The notes: generated by a model from the letters alone, not told the origin. A stretch of DNA of 64,000 nucleotides from Henckelia pumila (GCF_033568475.1 NC_133123.1:61635522-61699521); one strand, 5' to 3'; counted from the first letter of the stretch, positions 1 to 11,617 are shown. Numbers and translations are program-made.

Positions 1-11
1 TGATCACACTG
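1..11 (-). rRNA. 5S rRNA gene, 5' end only (cut by window edge)
   Basis: The first 11 bases match the 5' end of a minus-strand 5S gene. They are followed by the aacagtgaatgaattc upstream flank seen before the other genes. The rest lies outside the window. Confidence 0.7.
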
Positions 12-412
12 AACAGTGAATGAATTCTTTATTGTTTTGTCTCTCGAATTGCGGATCAGAGGAACAGGAGCTGCAGTTTCAAACGGACATAACTTTTGAT
101 CTGCTAAGAGTTACGGGAGCTTCAGCCTGCTCACGCGAAGCTCTTCTCGATACCTACAGCGCATATCTTGGTCTTTGAGACGGAGAAGCTAGAATTCAAA
201 TCCGGAGATGGACTTTGGGGACATTTTTCCCGTAGGGCGCGCTGGGACCCACCGAAGTGGCCCGCGTCACCCAGATCGCACGTTCAGAGCGTGTGATTTA
301 TTCTATTGCATCTTTTCTATATATGGATTGGACTTAAAGAGTCGGAAATAGGACGGAGAGGAATCGGAAGAACAAGATGTACGAGTAAGAAAAAAGAAAC
401 TAATAAAAAAAT

Positions 413-530
413 GGGTGCAACACAAGGACTTCCCAGGGGGTCACCCATCCTAGTACTGCTCTTGCCCAAGCACGCATAACTTCGGAGTTCTGATGGGATC
501 CGGTGCATTAGTGCTCGTCTGATCGCACCC
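413..530 (-). rRNA. 5S rRNA gene, B class
   Basis: The gene encodes the 120-nt-class 5S RNA of the large ribosomal subunit and is transcribed by RNA polymerase III from an internal promoter. 118 nt run from GGGTGCGATC to GCACCC, followed in the sense direction by a T run. It has T55 and A68, the pair of promoter changes typical of B-class copies, and a B spacer follows (12-412). Positions 12 and 15 also differ from the window consensus. Confidence 0.95.
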
Positions 531-933
531 AACAGTGAATGAATTCTTTATTTTTTTTGTCTCTCGAATTGCGGATCAGAGGAACAGGAGCTGCAGTTTC
601 ATAAGGACATAACTTTCGATCGGCTGAGAGTTACTGGAGCTTTAGCCTGCTCATGCGAAGCTCCACTCGATACCTATACTGTGTATCTCAGTTAAAGAGA
701 CAGAGACGCTCAAATTCCAAAACGGAGATGCTCTTTCGGGGCATTTTTCCCGTATGTTGCGTTGGGACCCACCGAAACGGCCCGCATCACCCAGATCTCA
801 CGTTCACATCTTATGATTCAGTCTATTGCATCTTTTCTATCCGCGGATTGGACTGAAAGAGTCGGAAATAGGATGGCGAGGAATCAAAAGAACAAGAAGT
901 ACGAGTAAGAAAAAAAGAAATTAATGAAAAAAA

Positions 934-1051
934 GAGTGCAACACGAGAACTTTCCAAGGGGTCACCCATCCTAGTACTGCTCTCGCCCAAGCACGCTAAA
1001 CTTCAGAGTTCTGATGGGATCCGGTTCATTAGTGCTGGTATGATCGCACCC
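934..1051 (-). rRNA. 5S rRNA gene (A spacer follows)
   Basis: 118 nt, with A55 and G68 as in the common class. Substitutions in the A box and near the 3' end (gcactc instead of gcaccc) suggest a weakened copy. The 531-933 spacer is family A. Confidence 0.94.
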
Positions 1052-1451
1052 AACAGTGAATGAATTTTTTATTGTTTTGTCTCTCAAATTGCGGATCGGA
1101 GGAACAGGAGCTGCAGTTTCAAACGGACATAACTTTCGATCGGCTAAGAGTTACGGGAGCTTCAGCCTGCTCACGCGAAGCTCCTCTAGATACCTACAGC
1201 AAGTATCTCGGTCTAAGAGACGGAGACGCTCAACTTACAACCCGGAGATGGTCTTTCGGGGAGTTTTTCCCGTAGGGCGCGCTGGGACCCACCATAGCCG
1301 CCCGTGTCACCCAGATCGCACGTTCACGTCGTGTGATTAAGTCTATTGCATCTTTTCTATCCACGGATTGCACTGAAAGAGTCGGAAATAGGACGGTAAG
1401 GAATCGGAAAAACAAGAAGTACGAGTAAGAAAAAAAAAATTAATGAAAAAT

Positions 1452-1569
1452 GGGTGCAACACGAAGACTTCCCAGGGGGTCACTCATCCTAGTATTGCTC
1501 TCGCCCAAGCACGCTTAAATTCGGAGTTCTGATGGGATCCGGTGCATTAGTGCTGATATGATCACACCC
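1452..1569 (-). rRNA. 5S rRNA gene (C spacer follows)
   Basis: 118 nt, common-class promoter bases at 55 and 68. The 5' end reads gggtgtgatc, and position 51 in the A box is changed. The 1052-1451 spacer is family C. Confidence 0.94.
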
Positions 1570-1969
1570 AATAGTGAATGAATTTTTTATTGTTTTGTCT
1601 CTCGAATTGCGGATCGGAGGAACAGGAGCTGCAGTTTCAAACGGACATAACTTTCGATCTGCTGAGAGTTACGGGAGTTTCAGCCTGCTCAGGCGAAGCT
1701 CTTCTCAATACCTACAGCGCGTATCTCGGTCTAAGAGACGGAGATGCTCAAATTCAAACCGGAGATGGTCTTTGGGGGCATTTTTCCCGTAGGGCACGCT
1801 GGGACCCACCAAAGTGGCCCGCGTCACCTTGATCGCACGTTCACGTCGTGTGATTCAGTCTATTGCATCTTTTCTATCCGCGGATTGGACTGAAAGAGTC
1901 GGAAATAGGACGGAGAGGAATCGGAAGAACAAGATGTACGAGTAAGAAAAAAAAAACTAATAAAAAAAG

Positions 1970-2085
1970 CGGTGCAACACGAGAACTTCCCAGGGTGTCA
2001 CCCATCCTAGTACTGCTCTTGCCCAAGCACGCATAACTTCGGAGTTCTAATGCGACGGTGCATTAGTGCTGGTATGATCGCACCC
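1970..2085 (-). rRNA. 5S rRNA gene, B class, small deletion
   Basis: 116 nt. About two bases are missing around positions 31-35. It has T55 and A68, and a B spacer (1570-1969) follows. Confidence 0.92.
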
Positions 2086-2206
2086 AACAATGAATGAATT
2101 CTTTATTTTTTTGTCTCTCGAATTGCGGATCGGAGGAACAGGAGCTGCAGTTTCAAACGGACATAACTTTCGATCGGCTGAGAGTTACTGGAGCTTTAGC
2201 CTGCTC

Positions 2207-4052
2207 TGAAAGAGTGGGTGCCCGGTGAGCCAACTTGTGGCTAAGGGCTTTGATGACTCTTTGTATAAACAATCTTTTGTTTAATATAATTTACACTTTT
2301 ATTAATGGCAATGACTTTATCATTCTTCATATTGTTATATTGTGATATACTATTGTTGTTTTGATAAAGACCTTGAATATACTATAGTGTATGTAAGATG
2401 TGGTAGAACATGGAGATGTCTATCATGAAACACATCTTATAGTCACTGTATATTCTAAACTGTTCCTAGTCGATTGAGCTGTCCGATAATAAGGATAAGG
2501 ATCGCTCGAGTTTGAGACTAGCATTTGCGATGCAGAGTACCATGTTTCATTGGTAAGGAACATAGAGATGTTCGAAGCATGCAAATGGATATTCATACGA
2601 TGAATGATCGAACTACCCTATCCGGACTTTCCAAGTGGTTATCACTTATCGAGTGGATAAAGTCCGCGGTTTTGGTTGTATACCATTAGTCCTTACTACT
2701 TGAAACATCATTGAGACTCTATATGCTAGTACTGTGCTTTGACTCGTTTACCGACTCTATTGGGGTCATCAGGTGTCGGGATTGGGTACAGTTACAACAC
2801 ATATAGGAGTCGATGCTTTGTTGTCAAGGATTCACCACATACTTGCGAGTGTGGATATCCTATGCGATCTGAGGAGATATTAGTGTGACGAATCTCTGGC
2901 CAGAGTACATGATGTGTTTTAAGAAATGGTTTCTTAGTAACACATGCGATGTCACTATTTGATCTTCAAGATGTATTGCATAGTTATCGAATCTCGAGCG
3001 ACTCTCGATATACCAATGGTTGTTGATTCGATCGGGATATTAGGATGAAGGGACCGTACTGTACGCTAACTAAAATCTATTGGTTCTTGCAGGCACTATC
3101 AGTGATACCTAGGGAATCATGGGGCGATGTTACTAGGCGCTCATACCATGATTCGATGGGCAAGTCGGAAATTGTTGTTCCGAGTCACAAGGAGTTGTGA
3201 GCCCACGGCTAGCTGTATCCCTGAACCATTGAGGGTCACACAGAGTAATGGATTTTTAATCCCCGTTGAGATAGTTAAATTTAAAGAGTTAAATTTAATG
3301 AACAAAGAAGTTGGACTTCTTAATTATGAGTAGAGGAGTAAGATTTCCTAAAATGACATAGGGATGGGCATTTTTGGAAATCACTGAATTCGGATTCAGA
3401 AAAATTTATCTTGACTTTAAAAGGTGCAGAAATGGTTTCTGTACACATTGGTGAAATCGGTTTATCAATCGGAGTCATGATGAATTTCATATTAATTTTT
3501 GAACATGCGGGCTTTGTTTGTCGGGCTTGAACTTATGACTAATGGGCCCTAAGCTGTTAGCGGCCTACATTATAAATAAGTTATTGCAGTACAGAAATTA
3601 CATACAACAGGTCACAAAATTTTTGAAAAACCCTAGTCTTTTTCCTCTGAAATGGCCGCCCCCTTTTCCCTCTGCTCGGTAAAATCCAGTCTGTGAATTT
3701 TGAATTACAGTCTGGTTTAACGGATCAAATTCGTTAATCTCTTCGTAGAAACTTCTGATAGATTTTCTAGTGCAATCTATCAGAGGGATTAAATATCCGT
3801 TCGTGGACCTGATTGAAGAACAGTTCGTCCATCAGTTCCAGGGATATACAACAAGAGCAGAGCAATTTGTTGGTGTCCAAAATCTCGATTCGAGATTGAA
3901 GGTAAAAATTTATAATAGTTATTTAATTTTTACACACACAATTTAATCGTTAAGTTTTGATACCCAATATGGAATCGTTCCATATAAAATTTTTAAACTT
4001 TCGCTGCACCGGGTATCAATCCTGATTGATCTGATCGCCGCGTTCTCCAACA
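2207..4052 (+). mobile_element. Solo LTR (LTR retrotransposon fossil), probably Ty1/copia
   Basis: A 1846-bp insertion with TG...CA ends is flanked by the 5-bp target duplication tgctc (2202-2206 and 4053-4057) in an A-family 5S spacer. It has no internal coding region, primer site or second LTR, so it looks like a solo LTR left by LTR-LTR recombination. The same family recurs at 9166-11007. Both strands give TG...CA ends; plus is chosen because of tataaataag at 3571-3580 and the ccaaca end typical of plant copia LTRs. The copia assignment is inferred. Age cannot be read from a lone LTR. Confidence 0.85.
3571..3580 (+). promoter_or_regulatory. Candidate TATA box of the solo LTR
   Basis: tataaataag sits about three quarters through the LTR and is followed by a leader-like stretch with aaaaaccctag. 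The same element is present in the sister copy at 9635-9644 on the other strand. This is inference from motif and position. Confidence 0.4.
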
Positions 4053-4336
4053 TGCTCATGCGAAGCTCCACTCGATACCTATTGTTCTTATCTCGGTTAA
4101 AGAGACGGAGACACTCAAATTCCAAAACGAAGATGGTCTTTCGGGGCATTTTCCCGTATGTGATGCTGGGACCCACCGAAGCGGCCCGCATCACTGAGAT
4201 CGCACGTTCATATCGTATGATTCAGTCTATTGCATCTTTTTTATCCGCGGATTGGACTGAAAGAGTCGGAAATAGGATGGCGAAGAATCGAAAGAACAAG
4301 AAGTACGAGTAAGAAAAAAAGAAATTAATGAAAAAA

Positions 4337-4453
4337 GGGTGCAACACGAGGACTTCCCAAGGGATCACCCATCCTAGTACTGCTCTCACCCGAGCACCTT
4401 AACTTCAGAGTTCTGATTGGATCCGGTGCATTAGTGCTGGTATGATCGCACCC
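4337..4453 (-). rRNA. 5S rRNA gene (last minus-strand copy)
   Basis: 117 nt with a one-base loss in the A box. Its downstream A spacer (2086-4336) carries the solo LTR. Its upstream half spacer (4454-4694) is B type and runs straight into the orientation switch. Confidence 0.93.
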
Positions 4454-4690
4454 AACAGTGAATGAATTCTTTATTATTTTGTCTCTCTAATTGCGGATCG
4501 GAGGAACAGGAGCTGCAGTTTCAAACGGACATAACTTTCGATCTGCTGAGAGTTACGGGAGCTTCAGCCTGCTCACGCGAAGCTCTTCTCGATACCTACA
4601 GCATGTATCTCGTTCTAAGAGATAGAGAAGCTCAAATTCAAACCCGGAGATTGTCTTTGGGGGCATTTTTCCCGTAGGGTGCGCTGGGAC

Positions 4691-4699
4691 CCATCGACT
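4691..4699. other. Orientation switch of the 5S array
   Basis: Up to about 4694 the spacer reads in reverse complement (gctgggaccca). From about 4695 it reads forward (cgactctttccgtcc). The bases cga at 4695-4697 fit both sides, so the join has about 3 bp of microhomology. The flanking genes at 4337-4453 and 5029-5146 are divergent, each with its own upstream half spacer. Confidence 0.9.
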
Positions 4700-5028
4700 C
4701 TTTCCGTCCAATCCGCGGATAGAAAATATGCAATAGACTGAATCTTACGATGTGAACGTGCGATCTGGGTGATGCGGGTCGCTTTGATGGGTCCCAGCGC
4801 AACATACGGGGAAAAATTCCGCGAAAGACCATTTAAATTTTGGAATTTGAGCGTCTCCATCTCTTTAACCGAGATACGCACTATAGATATCGAGTGAAGC
4901 TTCGCGTGAGCAGGTTGAACCTCCAGTAACTCTCAACCGATTGAAAGTTATGTCCGTTTGAAACTGCAGCTCCTGTTCCTCCGATCCGCAATTCGAGAGA
5001 CAAAAAAATAAAGAATTCATTCACTGTT

Positions 5029-5146
5029 GGGTGCGATCATACCAGCAATAATGCACCGGATCCCATCAGAACTCTGAATTTATGTGTGGTTGGGCAAGAG
5101 CAGCACTAGGATGGGTGACCCCCCGGGAAGTCCTCGTGTTGCACCC
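5029..5146 (+). rRNA. 5S rRNA gene, B class, first plus-strand copy
   Basis: 118 nt, with T55 and A68. The 3' flank is B-like (attagtttc, acatcttg), but the rest of the spacer is C, so the unit is a B/C chimera. Extra changes include gtgtggttggg in the A box. Confidence 0.94.
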
Positions 5147-5548
5147 CTTTTTTTATTAGTTTCTTTTTTTCTTACTCGTACATCTTGTTCTTCAGATTCC
5201 TCTCCGTCCTATTTCCGACTCTTTCAGTCCAATCCGTGGATATAAAAGATGCAATTAGACTTAATCACATGACGTGAACGTGCGATCTGGGTGACGCGAG
5301 CCGCTTTGGTGGGTCCCAGCGCGCCCTACGGGAAAAACTCTCCAAAAGACCATCTTCGGGTTGTAATTTGAGTGTCTCCATCTCTTAGACCGAGATACTT
5401 GCTGTAGGTATCGAGAGGAGCTTCGCGTGAGCAGGCTGAAGCTCCCGTAACTCTTAGCCGATCGAAAGTTATGTCCGTTTGAACTGCAGCTCCTGTTCCT
5501 CCGATCCGCAATTCGAGAGACAAAAAAATAAAGAATTCATTCATTGTT

Positions 5549-5666
5549 TGGTGCGATCATACCAGCACTAATGCACCGGATCCCATCAGAACTCTGAAGT
5601 TAAGCATGCTTGGGCGAGAGGAGTACTAGGATGGGTGACCCCCTGGGAAGTCCTCGTGTTGCACCC
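5549..5666 (+). rRNA. 5S rRNA gene (C spacer)
   Basis: 118 nt, position 1 is T. Common-class bases at 55 and 68; gagaggagtac instead of gagagcagtac just after the intermediate element. Confidence 0.94.
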
Positions 5667-6067
5667 CTTTTTAATTAATTTCTTTTTTTCTTACTCGTAC
5701 TTCTTGTTTGTCCGATTCCTCGCCGTCGTATTTCCGACTCTTTCAATCCAATTCGCGGATAGAAAAGATTCAATAGACTTAATCACACGACGTGAATGTG
5801 CGATCTGGATGACGCGGGCCGCTTCGGTGGGTCCTTGCACGCCCTACGAGAAAAACGCCCCGAAAGACCATCTCCGGGTTGTAATTTGAGCGTCTCCGTC
5901 TTTTAGACTGAGATACTTGCTGTAGGTATCGAGAGGAGCTTCGAATGAGCAGGCTGAAGATCCCGTAACTCTTAGCCAATCGAAAGTTATGTCCGTTTGA
6001 AACTGTAGCTCCTGTTCCTCCGATCCGCAACTGAAGAGACAAAACAATAAAGAATTCATTCACTGTT

Positions 6068-6185
6068 GGGTGCGATCATACCAGCACTAATTCACCGGAT
6101 CCCATCAGGACTCCAAAGTTAAGCGTGCTTGGGTGAGAGTAGTACTAGGATGGGTGACCCCCTGGGAAGTCCTCTTGTGGCACCC
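6068..6185 (+). rRNA. 5S rRNA gene (shortened A spacer)
   Basis: 118 nt. It has T72 (gagagtagtac), the base usual in other plants, and cctcttgtggcaccc at the 3' end. Its A spacer lacks about 20 bp in the gagcgtctcc region. Confidence 0.93.
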
Positions 6186-6569
6186 CTTTTTTCATTAATT
6201 TTTTTTTTCTTACTCGTACTTCTTGTTCTTTCGATTCCTCGCCGTCCTATTTCCGACTCTTGCAGTCCAATCCGCGGATAGAAAAGATGCAATAAACTGA
6301 ATCATATGATGTGAACGTGCAATCTGGGTGACGCGGGCCGCTTCGGTGGGTCCCAACACGACATACGGGAAAAATTCCAAGAAAGACCATCTCCGTTTTG
6401 GAATTTGAGCGAGATACACACTATAGGTATCGAGTGGAGCTTCGCGTGAGCATACTGAAGCTCCAGTAACTCTCAGCCGATCAAAATTTATGTCCGTTTG
6501 AAACTGTAGCTCCTGTTCTTGCGATCCGCAATTCTAGAGAAAAAAAAAATAAAGAATTCATTCACTGTT

Positions 6570-6686
6570 GGGTGCAATCATAGCAGCACTAATGCACCAG
6601 ATCCCATCAGAACTCCGAAGTTATGCGTGCTTGGGTAAGAGCAGTACTAGGATGGGTGACCCCTGGGAAGTCCTCGTGTTGCACCC
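6570..6686 (+). rRNA. 5S rRNA gene, B class
   Basis: 117 nt with T55 and A68 and one C missing in the C box (gacccctggg). A B spacer follows. The upstream flank has an unusually long A run. Confidence 0.93.
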
Positions 6687-7085
6687 CTTTTTTTATTAGT
6701 TTTTTTTTTCTTACTCGTACATCTTGTTCTTCCGATTCCTCTCCGTCCTATTTTCGACTCTTTCAGTCCAATCCGCGGATAGAAAAGATGCAATAGACTG
6801 AATCACACGACGTGAACGTGCGATTTGAGTGACGCGGGCCACTTTGGTGGGTCCCAGCGTGCCCTACGGGAAAAATGCCCCTAAAACAATCTTCGGGTTT
6901 GAATTTGAGCTTCTCCATCTCTTAGACCGAGATTCGCACTATAGGTATCGAGAAGAGCTTCGCATGAGCAGGATGGAGCTCCCGTTAATCTCAGCAGATC
7001 GAAAGTATGTCCGTTTGAAACTGCAGCTCCTGTTCCACCGATCCGCAATTCGAGAGACAAAACAATAAAGAATTCATTCACTGTT

Positions 7086-7203
7086 GGGTGCGATCATACC
7101 AGCACTAATGCACCGGATCCCATCAAAACTCCGAAGTTAAGAGCGCTTGGGCGAGAGCAGTACTAGGATGGGTGACCCCCTGGGAAATCCTCGTGTTGCA
7201 CCC
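7086..7203 (+). rRNA. 5S rRNA gene (A spacer)
   Basis: 118 nt. The A box is altered (ttaagagcgcttggg). An A spacer follows. Confidence 0.94.
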
Positions 7204-7604
7204 TTTTTTTCATTAATTTTTTTGTTCTTACTCATACTTCTTGTTCTTTCGATTCCTCGCCATCCTATTTCTGACTCTTTCAATCCAATCCGCGGATAGA
7301 AAAGATGCAATAGAGTGAATCATTCGATGTGAACGTGCGATCTGGGTGACGCGGGCCGCTTCGGTGGGTCCCAGCGGGACATACGGGAAAAATGCCCCGA
7401 AAGACCATCTCCGTTTTGGAATTTGAGCGTCTCCGTCTCTTTAACCGAGATACGCACTATAGGTATCGAGTGGAGCTTCGCATGAGCAGGCTGAAGCACC
7501 AGTAACTCTCAGCCGATCGATAGTTATGTCCGTTTGAAACTGCAGCTCCTGTTCCTCCGTTCCGCAATTCGAGAGACTAAAAAATAAAGAATTCATTCAT
7601 TGTT

Positions 7605-7722
7605 GGGTGCGATCATACCAGCACTAATGCACCGGATCTCATTAGAAATCCGAAGTTATGCGTGCTTGGGCAAGAGCAGTACTAGGATGGGTGACCCCCT
7701 GGGAAGTCCTCGTGTTGCACCC
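7605..7722 (+). rRNA. 5S rRNA gene, B class
   Basis: 118 nt with T55 and A68 and a B spacer. Transitions around positions 34-46 (ggatctcattagaaatcc). Confidence 0.94.
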
Positions 7723-8097
7723 CTTCTTTTATTAGTTTCTTTTTTTCTTACTCGTACATCTTGTTCTTCCGATTCCTCTCCATCCTATTTCCGACTCTTT
7801 CAGTCCAATCCGCGGATAGAAAAGATGCAATAGACTGAATCACACGACGTGAACGTGCGATCTGGGTAACGCGGGCCACTTCGGTGGGTCCCAGCGTGCC
7901 CTACGGGAAAAATGCCCCCAAATACCATCTCCGGGTTTGAATTTGAGCATCTCCGTCTCTTAGACCAAGATACGCGCTGTAGACTGAAACTCCCGTAACT
8001 CTCAGCAGATCGAAAGTTATGTCCGTTTGAAACTGCAGTTCCTGTTCCTCTGATCCGCAATTCGAGAGACAAAACAATAAAGAATTCATTCACTATT

Positions 8098-8215
8098 GGG
8101 TGTGATCATACCAGCACTAATGCACCAGATCCCATCAAAACTACGAAGTTAAGCGTGCTCAGGCGAGAGCAGTACTAGGATGGGTGACCCCCTGAGAAGT
8201 CCTTGTGTTGCACCC
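8098..8215 (+). rRNA. 5S rRNA gene (C-family 3' flank, B-like spacer middle, part missing)
   Basis: 118 nt, 5' end gggtgtgatc. The following spacer (8216-8614) ends in C-family sequence. Confidence 0.92.
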
Positions 8216-8614
8216 CTGTTTCATTAATTTTTTTTATCTTACTCGTATTTCTTGTTTTTCTGATTCCTCGGCGTCCTATTTACGACTCTTTCAGTCCAAT
8301 CCGCGGATAGAAAAGATGTAATAGACTTAATCACACGACTTGAACGTGCGATCTAGGTGATGTGGGCCGCTTTGGTGGGCCCAGCGTGCCCTATGGGAAA
8401 AACTCCCCAAAAGACCATCTCCGGGATGTAATTTGAGCGTCTCCGTCTCTTAGACCGAGATACTTGCTGTAGGTATCGAAAGGAGCTTCGCGTGAGCAGG
8501 CTGAAGCTCCCGTAACTCTTAGCCGATCGAAAGTTATGTCTGTTTGAAACTGTAGCTCCTGTTCCCCCAATCCGCAATTCGAGAGACAAAACAATAAAGA
8601 ATTCATTCACTGTT

Positions 8615-8732
8615 GGGTGCGATCATACCAGTACTAATGCACCGGATCTCATCAGAACTCCGAAGTTAAGCGTGCTTGGGCGAGAGCATTACTAGGATTG
8701 GTGACCCCCTGGGAAGTCTTCGTGTTGCACCT
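8615..8732 (+). rRNA. 5S rRNA gene (A spacer)
   Basis: 118 nt, with T18 (cagtactaatg) and gagcattactaggattgg in the C-box region. The downstream A spacer reaches the gene split by the solo LTR. Confidence 0.93.
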
Positions 8733-9132
8733 TTTTTTTCATTAATTTCTTTTTTTCTAACTCGTACTTTTTGTTCTTTTGATTCCTCGTCATCCAATTT
8801 TGGACTCTTTCAGTCCAATCCGCGGATAGAAAAGATGCAATATACTGAATCATACGATGTGAACGTGCGATCTGGTGACGCGGGCCGTTTCGGGGGGTCC
8901 CAGCGCGACATACGGGAAAAATGCCCCGAAAGACCATCTCCATTTTGGAGTTTGAGCTTCTCTGATCTTTAAGCGAGATACGCAGTATTGGTATCGAATG
9001 GAGCTTTGCGTGAGCAGGCTGAAGCTCCAGTAACTCTCAGCCTATCGAAAGTTATATCCGTTTGAAACTGCAGCTCCTGTTCCTCCAATCCGCAATTTGA
9101 GAGACAAAAAAATAAAGAATTCATTCACTGTT

Positions 9133-9165
9133 GGGTGCGATCATACCAGCACTAATGCACCGGAT
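9133..9165 (+). pseudogene. 5S rRNA gene, 5' part, split by solo LTR
   Basis: Positions 1-33 of a 5S gene, ending in cggat, the duplicated target site. The remaining part is at 11008-11097. The internal promoter is separated from the start site by 1.84 kb, so the copy cannot be expressed normally. Confidence 0.95.
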
Positions 9166-11007
9166 TGTTGGAGAACCGGCGATCAGATCAATCAAGATTG
9201 ATACCCGGTGCAGCGGAAGTTTAAAAATTTTATATGGAACAATTCCATAATGGGTATCAAAACTTTACGATTAAATTGTGTGTGTAAAAATTAAATAACA
9301 ATTATAAATTTTTACCTCCAATCTCGAATCGAGATTATGGACACCAACAGATTACTCTGCTCTTGTTGTATATCCCAGGAACTGATGGATGAAATGTTCT
9401 TCAATCAGGTCCACGAACAAAGATTTAATCCCTCTGATAGATTGCACTAGAAAATCTATCAGAAGTTTCTACGAAGAGAATTAACGAATTTGATCCGTTA
9501 AACCAGACTGAAATTCAAAATTCACAGGCTGGATTTTCCCGAGCAGAGGGGAGGGGGGCGGCCACTTTTTGAGAGAAAAACTAGGGTTTTCGAAAATTGT
9601 GACCTTCTGTTCTGTAATTTCTGTACTGCAATAACTTATTTATAATGTGGGCTACTAACAGCTTAGGGCCCATTAGTCATAAGTTCAAGCCTTACAAGCA
9701 AAGCCCGCATGTTCAGAAATTAATATAAAATTCATCGTGACTCAGATTGATAAACCAATTTCACCAATGTTCACAGAAACCATTTCTGCATCTTTTAGAG
9801 TCAAGATAAATTTTATGAATCCGAATTCAGTGATTTTCAAAAATGTCCATCCCTATGTCATTTTAGGAAATCTTACTCCTCTACTCTTAAATAAGAAGTC
9901 CCACTTCTTTGTTCATTAAATTTAACTCTTTAAATTTAACTATCTCAACGGGGATTAAAAATCCATTACTCTGTGTGACCCTCAATGGTTCAGGGATACA
10001 GCTAGCCGTGGGCTCACAACTCCTTGTGACTCGGAACAACAATTTCCGACTTGCCCATCGAATCATGGTAAGAGCGCCTAGCAACATCGCCCCATGATTC
10101 CCTAGGTATCACTTATAGTGCCTGCAAGAACCAATAGATTTTGGTTAGCGTACAGTACGGTCCCTTCATCCATATATCCCGATCGAATCAACAACCATTG
10201 GTAAATCGAGAGTCGTTCGAGATTCGATAACTATGCAATATATCTTGAAGATCAAATAGTGACATCGCATGTGCTACTAAGAAACCATTTCTTAAAACAC
10301 ATCATGTACTCTGGCCAGAGATTCGTCACACTAATATCTCCTCAGATTGCATAGGATATCCACACTCGCAAGTATATGGTGAATCCTTGACAACAAAGCA
10401 TCGACTCCTATATGTGTTGGAACTGTACCCAATCCCGACACCTGATGACCCCAATATAGTCGGTAAACGAGTCAAAGCACAGTACTAGCATATAGAGTCT
10501 CAATGATGTTTCAAGTAGTAAGGACTAATGGTGTACAACCAAAACCGCGGACTTTATCCACTCGATAAGTGATAACCACTTGGAAAGTCCGAATAGGGTA
10601 GTTCGATCATTCATCGTATGAATATCCATTTGCATGCTTTGAACATCTCTATGTTCCATACCAATGAAACGTGGTACTCGGCATCGCAAATGCTAGTCTC
10701 AATCTTGAGCGATCCATATCCTTATTAACGGACGGCTCAATCGACTAGGAACCGTTTAGAATATACAGTGACTATAAGATGTGTTTCATGATAGACATCC
10801 CCATGTACTACCACATCTTACATACACTATAGTATATTCAAGGTCTTTATCAAAACAACAATAGTATATCACAATATAACAATATGAAGAAAGATAAAGT
10901 CATTGCCATTAATAAAAGTGTAAATTATATTAAACAAAAGATTGTTTATACAAAGAGTCATCAAAGCCCTTAGCCACAAGTTGGCTCACCGGGCACCCAC
11001 TCTTTCA
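9166..11007 (-). mobile_element. Solo LTR inserted in a 5S gene, same family as 2207-4052
   Basis: 1842 bp, TG...CA ends, flanked by the target duplication cggat (9161-9165 and 11008-11012). It matches the 2207-4052 copy in reverse complement over its full length. Minus is chosen from the TATA-like element and the ccaaca end. Relative to the local 5S genes, both copies have the same orientation (antisense). There is no internal region or second LTR. Confidence 0.87.
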
Positions 11008-11097
11008 CGGATCCCATCCGAACTCCGAAGTTATGCGTGCTTGGGCAAGAGCAGTACTAGGATGGGTGACCCCCTAGGAAGTCCTCATGTTGCACCC
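11008..11097 (+). pseudogene. 5S rRNA gene, 3' part, split by solo LTR
   Basis: Begins with the second cggat copy and carries positions 29-118. It has T55 and A68 (B class) and a B-like 3' flank. The following spacer turns D-like (aaagtgcagcgcc), so this unit is also a B/D chimera. Confidence 0.94.
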
Positions 11098-11499
11098 ATT
11101 TTTTTATTAGTTTCTTTTTTTCTTACTCATACATCTTGTTCTTCCGATTCCTCTCCGTCCTATTTCCGACTCTTTCAGTCCAATCCGCGGATAGAAAAGA
11201 TGCAATAGACTGAATCACACGATGTGAACGTGCGATCTGGGTAACGCGGGCCACTTCAGTGGGTCCCAGCGCGCCCTACGGGAAAAATGCACCGAAAGAC
11301 CATCTCCGGGATGGAATTTGAGAGTCTTCTTCTCGTAGAACGATATGTGTGCTGTACATATCGAGAGAGGCTTCGCGTGAGCAGGATGAAGCTGCCACAA
11401 CTCTCATCCGATCGAAAGTTATGTCCGTTTGAAAGTGCAGCGCCTGTTCCTCCGATCCGCAATTCGAGAGACAAAACAATAAAGAATTCATTCACTGTT

Positions 11500-11617
11500 A
11501 GGTGCGATCATACCAGCACTAATGTACCGGATCCCATCAGAACTCTGAAGTTAAGCGTGCTTGGGCGAGAGCAGTACTATGATGGCTGACCCCCTGGGAA
11601 GTCCTTGTGTTGCACCC
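11500..11617 (+). rRNA. 5S rRNA gene (C/D mosaic spacer)
   Basis: 118 nt, position 1 is A (aggtgcg). The C box reads actatgatggctgac. The spacer has D-type gttggaattt but C-type cttgctgta. Confidence 0.93.

Larger units (their letters stand above)
1..4694 (-). repeat. 5S rDNA tandem block in inverted orientation
   Basis: Five complete 5S genes and one edge fragment read on the minus strand. In the transcription direction (right to left) the spacers run A, B, C, A, B, the same family order as in the plus-strand blocks. The spacer pieces hold no gene. The block is interrupted by a solo LTR at 2207-4052 and ends at the orientation switch. Confidence 0.95.
4695..9165 (+). repeat. 5S rDNA block, mixed A/B/C units
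   Basis: Plus-strand units begin with a partial A spacer (4695-5028). The spacers after the genes then run B/C chimera, C, A, B, A, B, C, A. Inter-gene stretches of about 400 bp are spacer only. The block ends where a solo LTR splits the next gene. Confidence 0.93.

Noticed and set aside
3127-3333. Open frame shared by both solo LTRs (MLLGAHTMIRWASRK...)
   Set aside because: It lies inside a non-coding LTR, is conserved only because the LTRs are copies, and has no recognisable domain.
2207-4052. A small non-autonomous element with its own terminal LTRs
   Set aside because: I see no direct repeat between the two ends, no primer site and no polypurine tract inside, so a solo LTR fits better.
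5844-6059. Recurring antisense open frames of 71 and 94-106 codons (MNSLLFCLSNCGSEEQ..., MNEFFIVLSLELRIGG...) in almost every unit
   Set aside because: They lie in the 5S spacer and recur only because the spacer is tandemly repeated. Two overlapping frames are open at once, they break freely between units, and no known domain is visible.
2207-11012. The two solo LTRs as mirror copies created by the inversion
   Set aside because: Their target duplications and host sites differ (spacer versus gene), and their distances from the switch point do not match.
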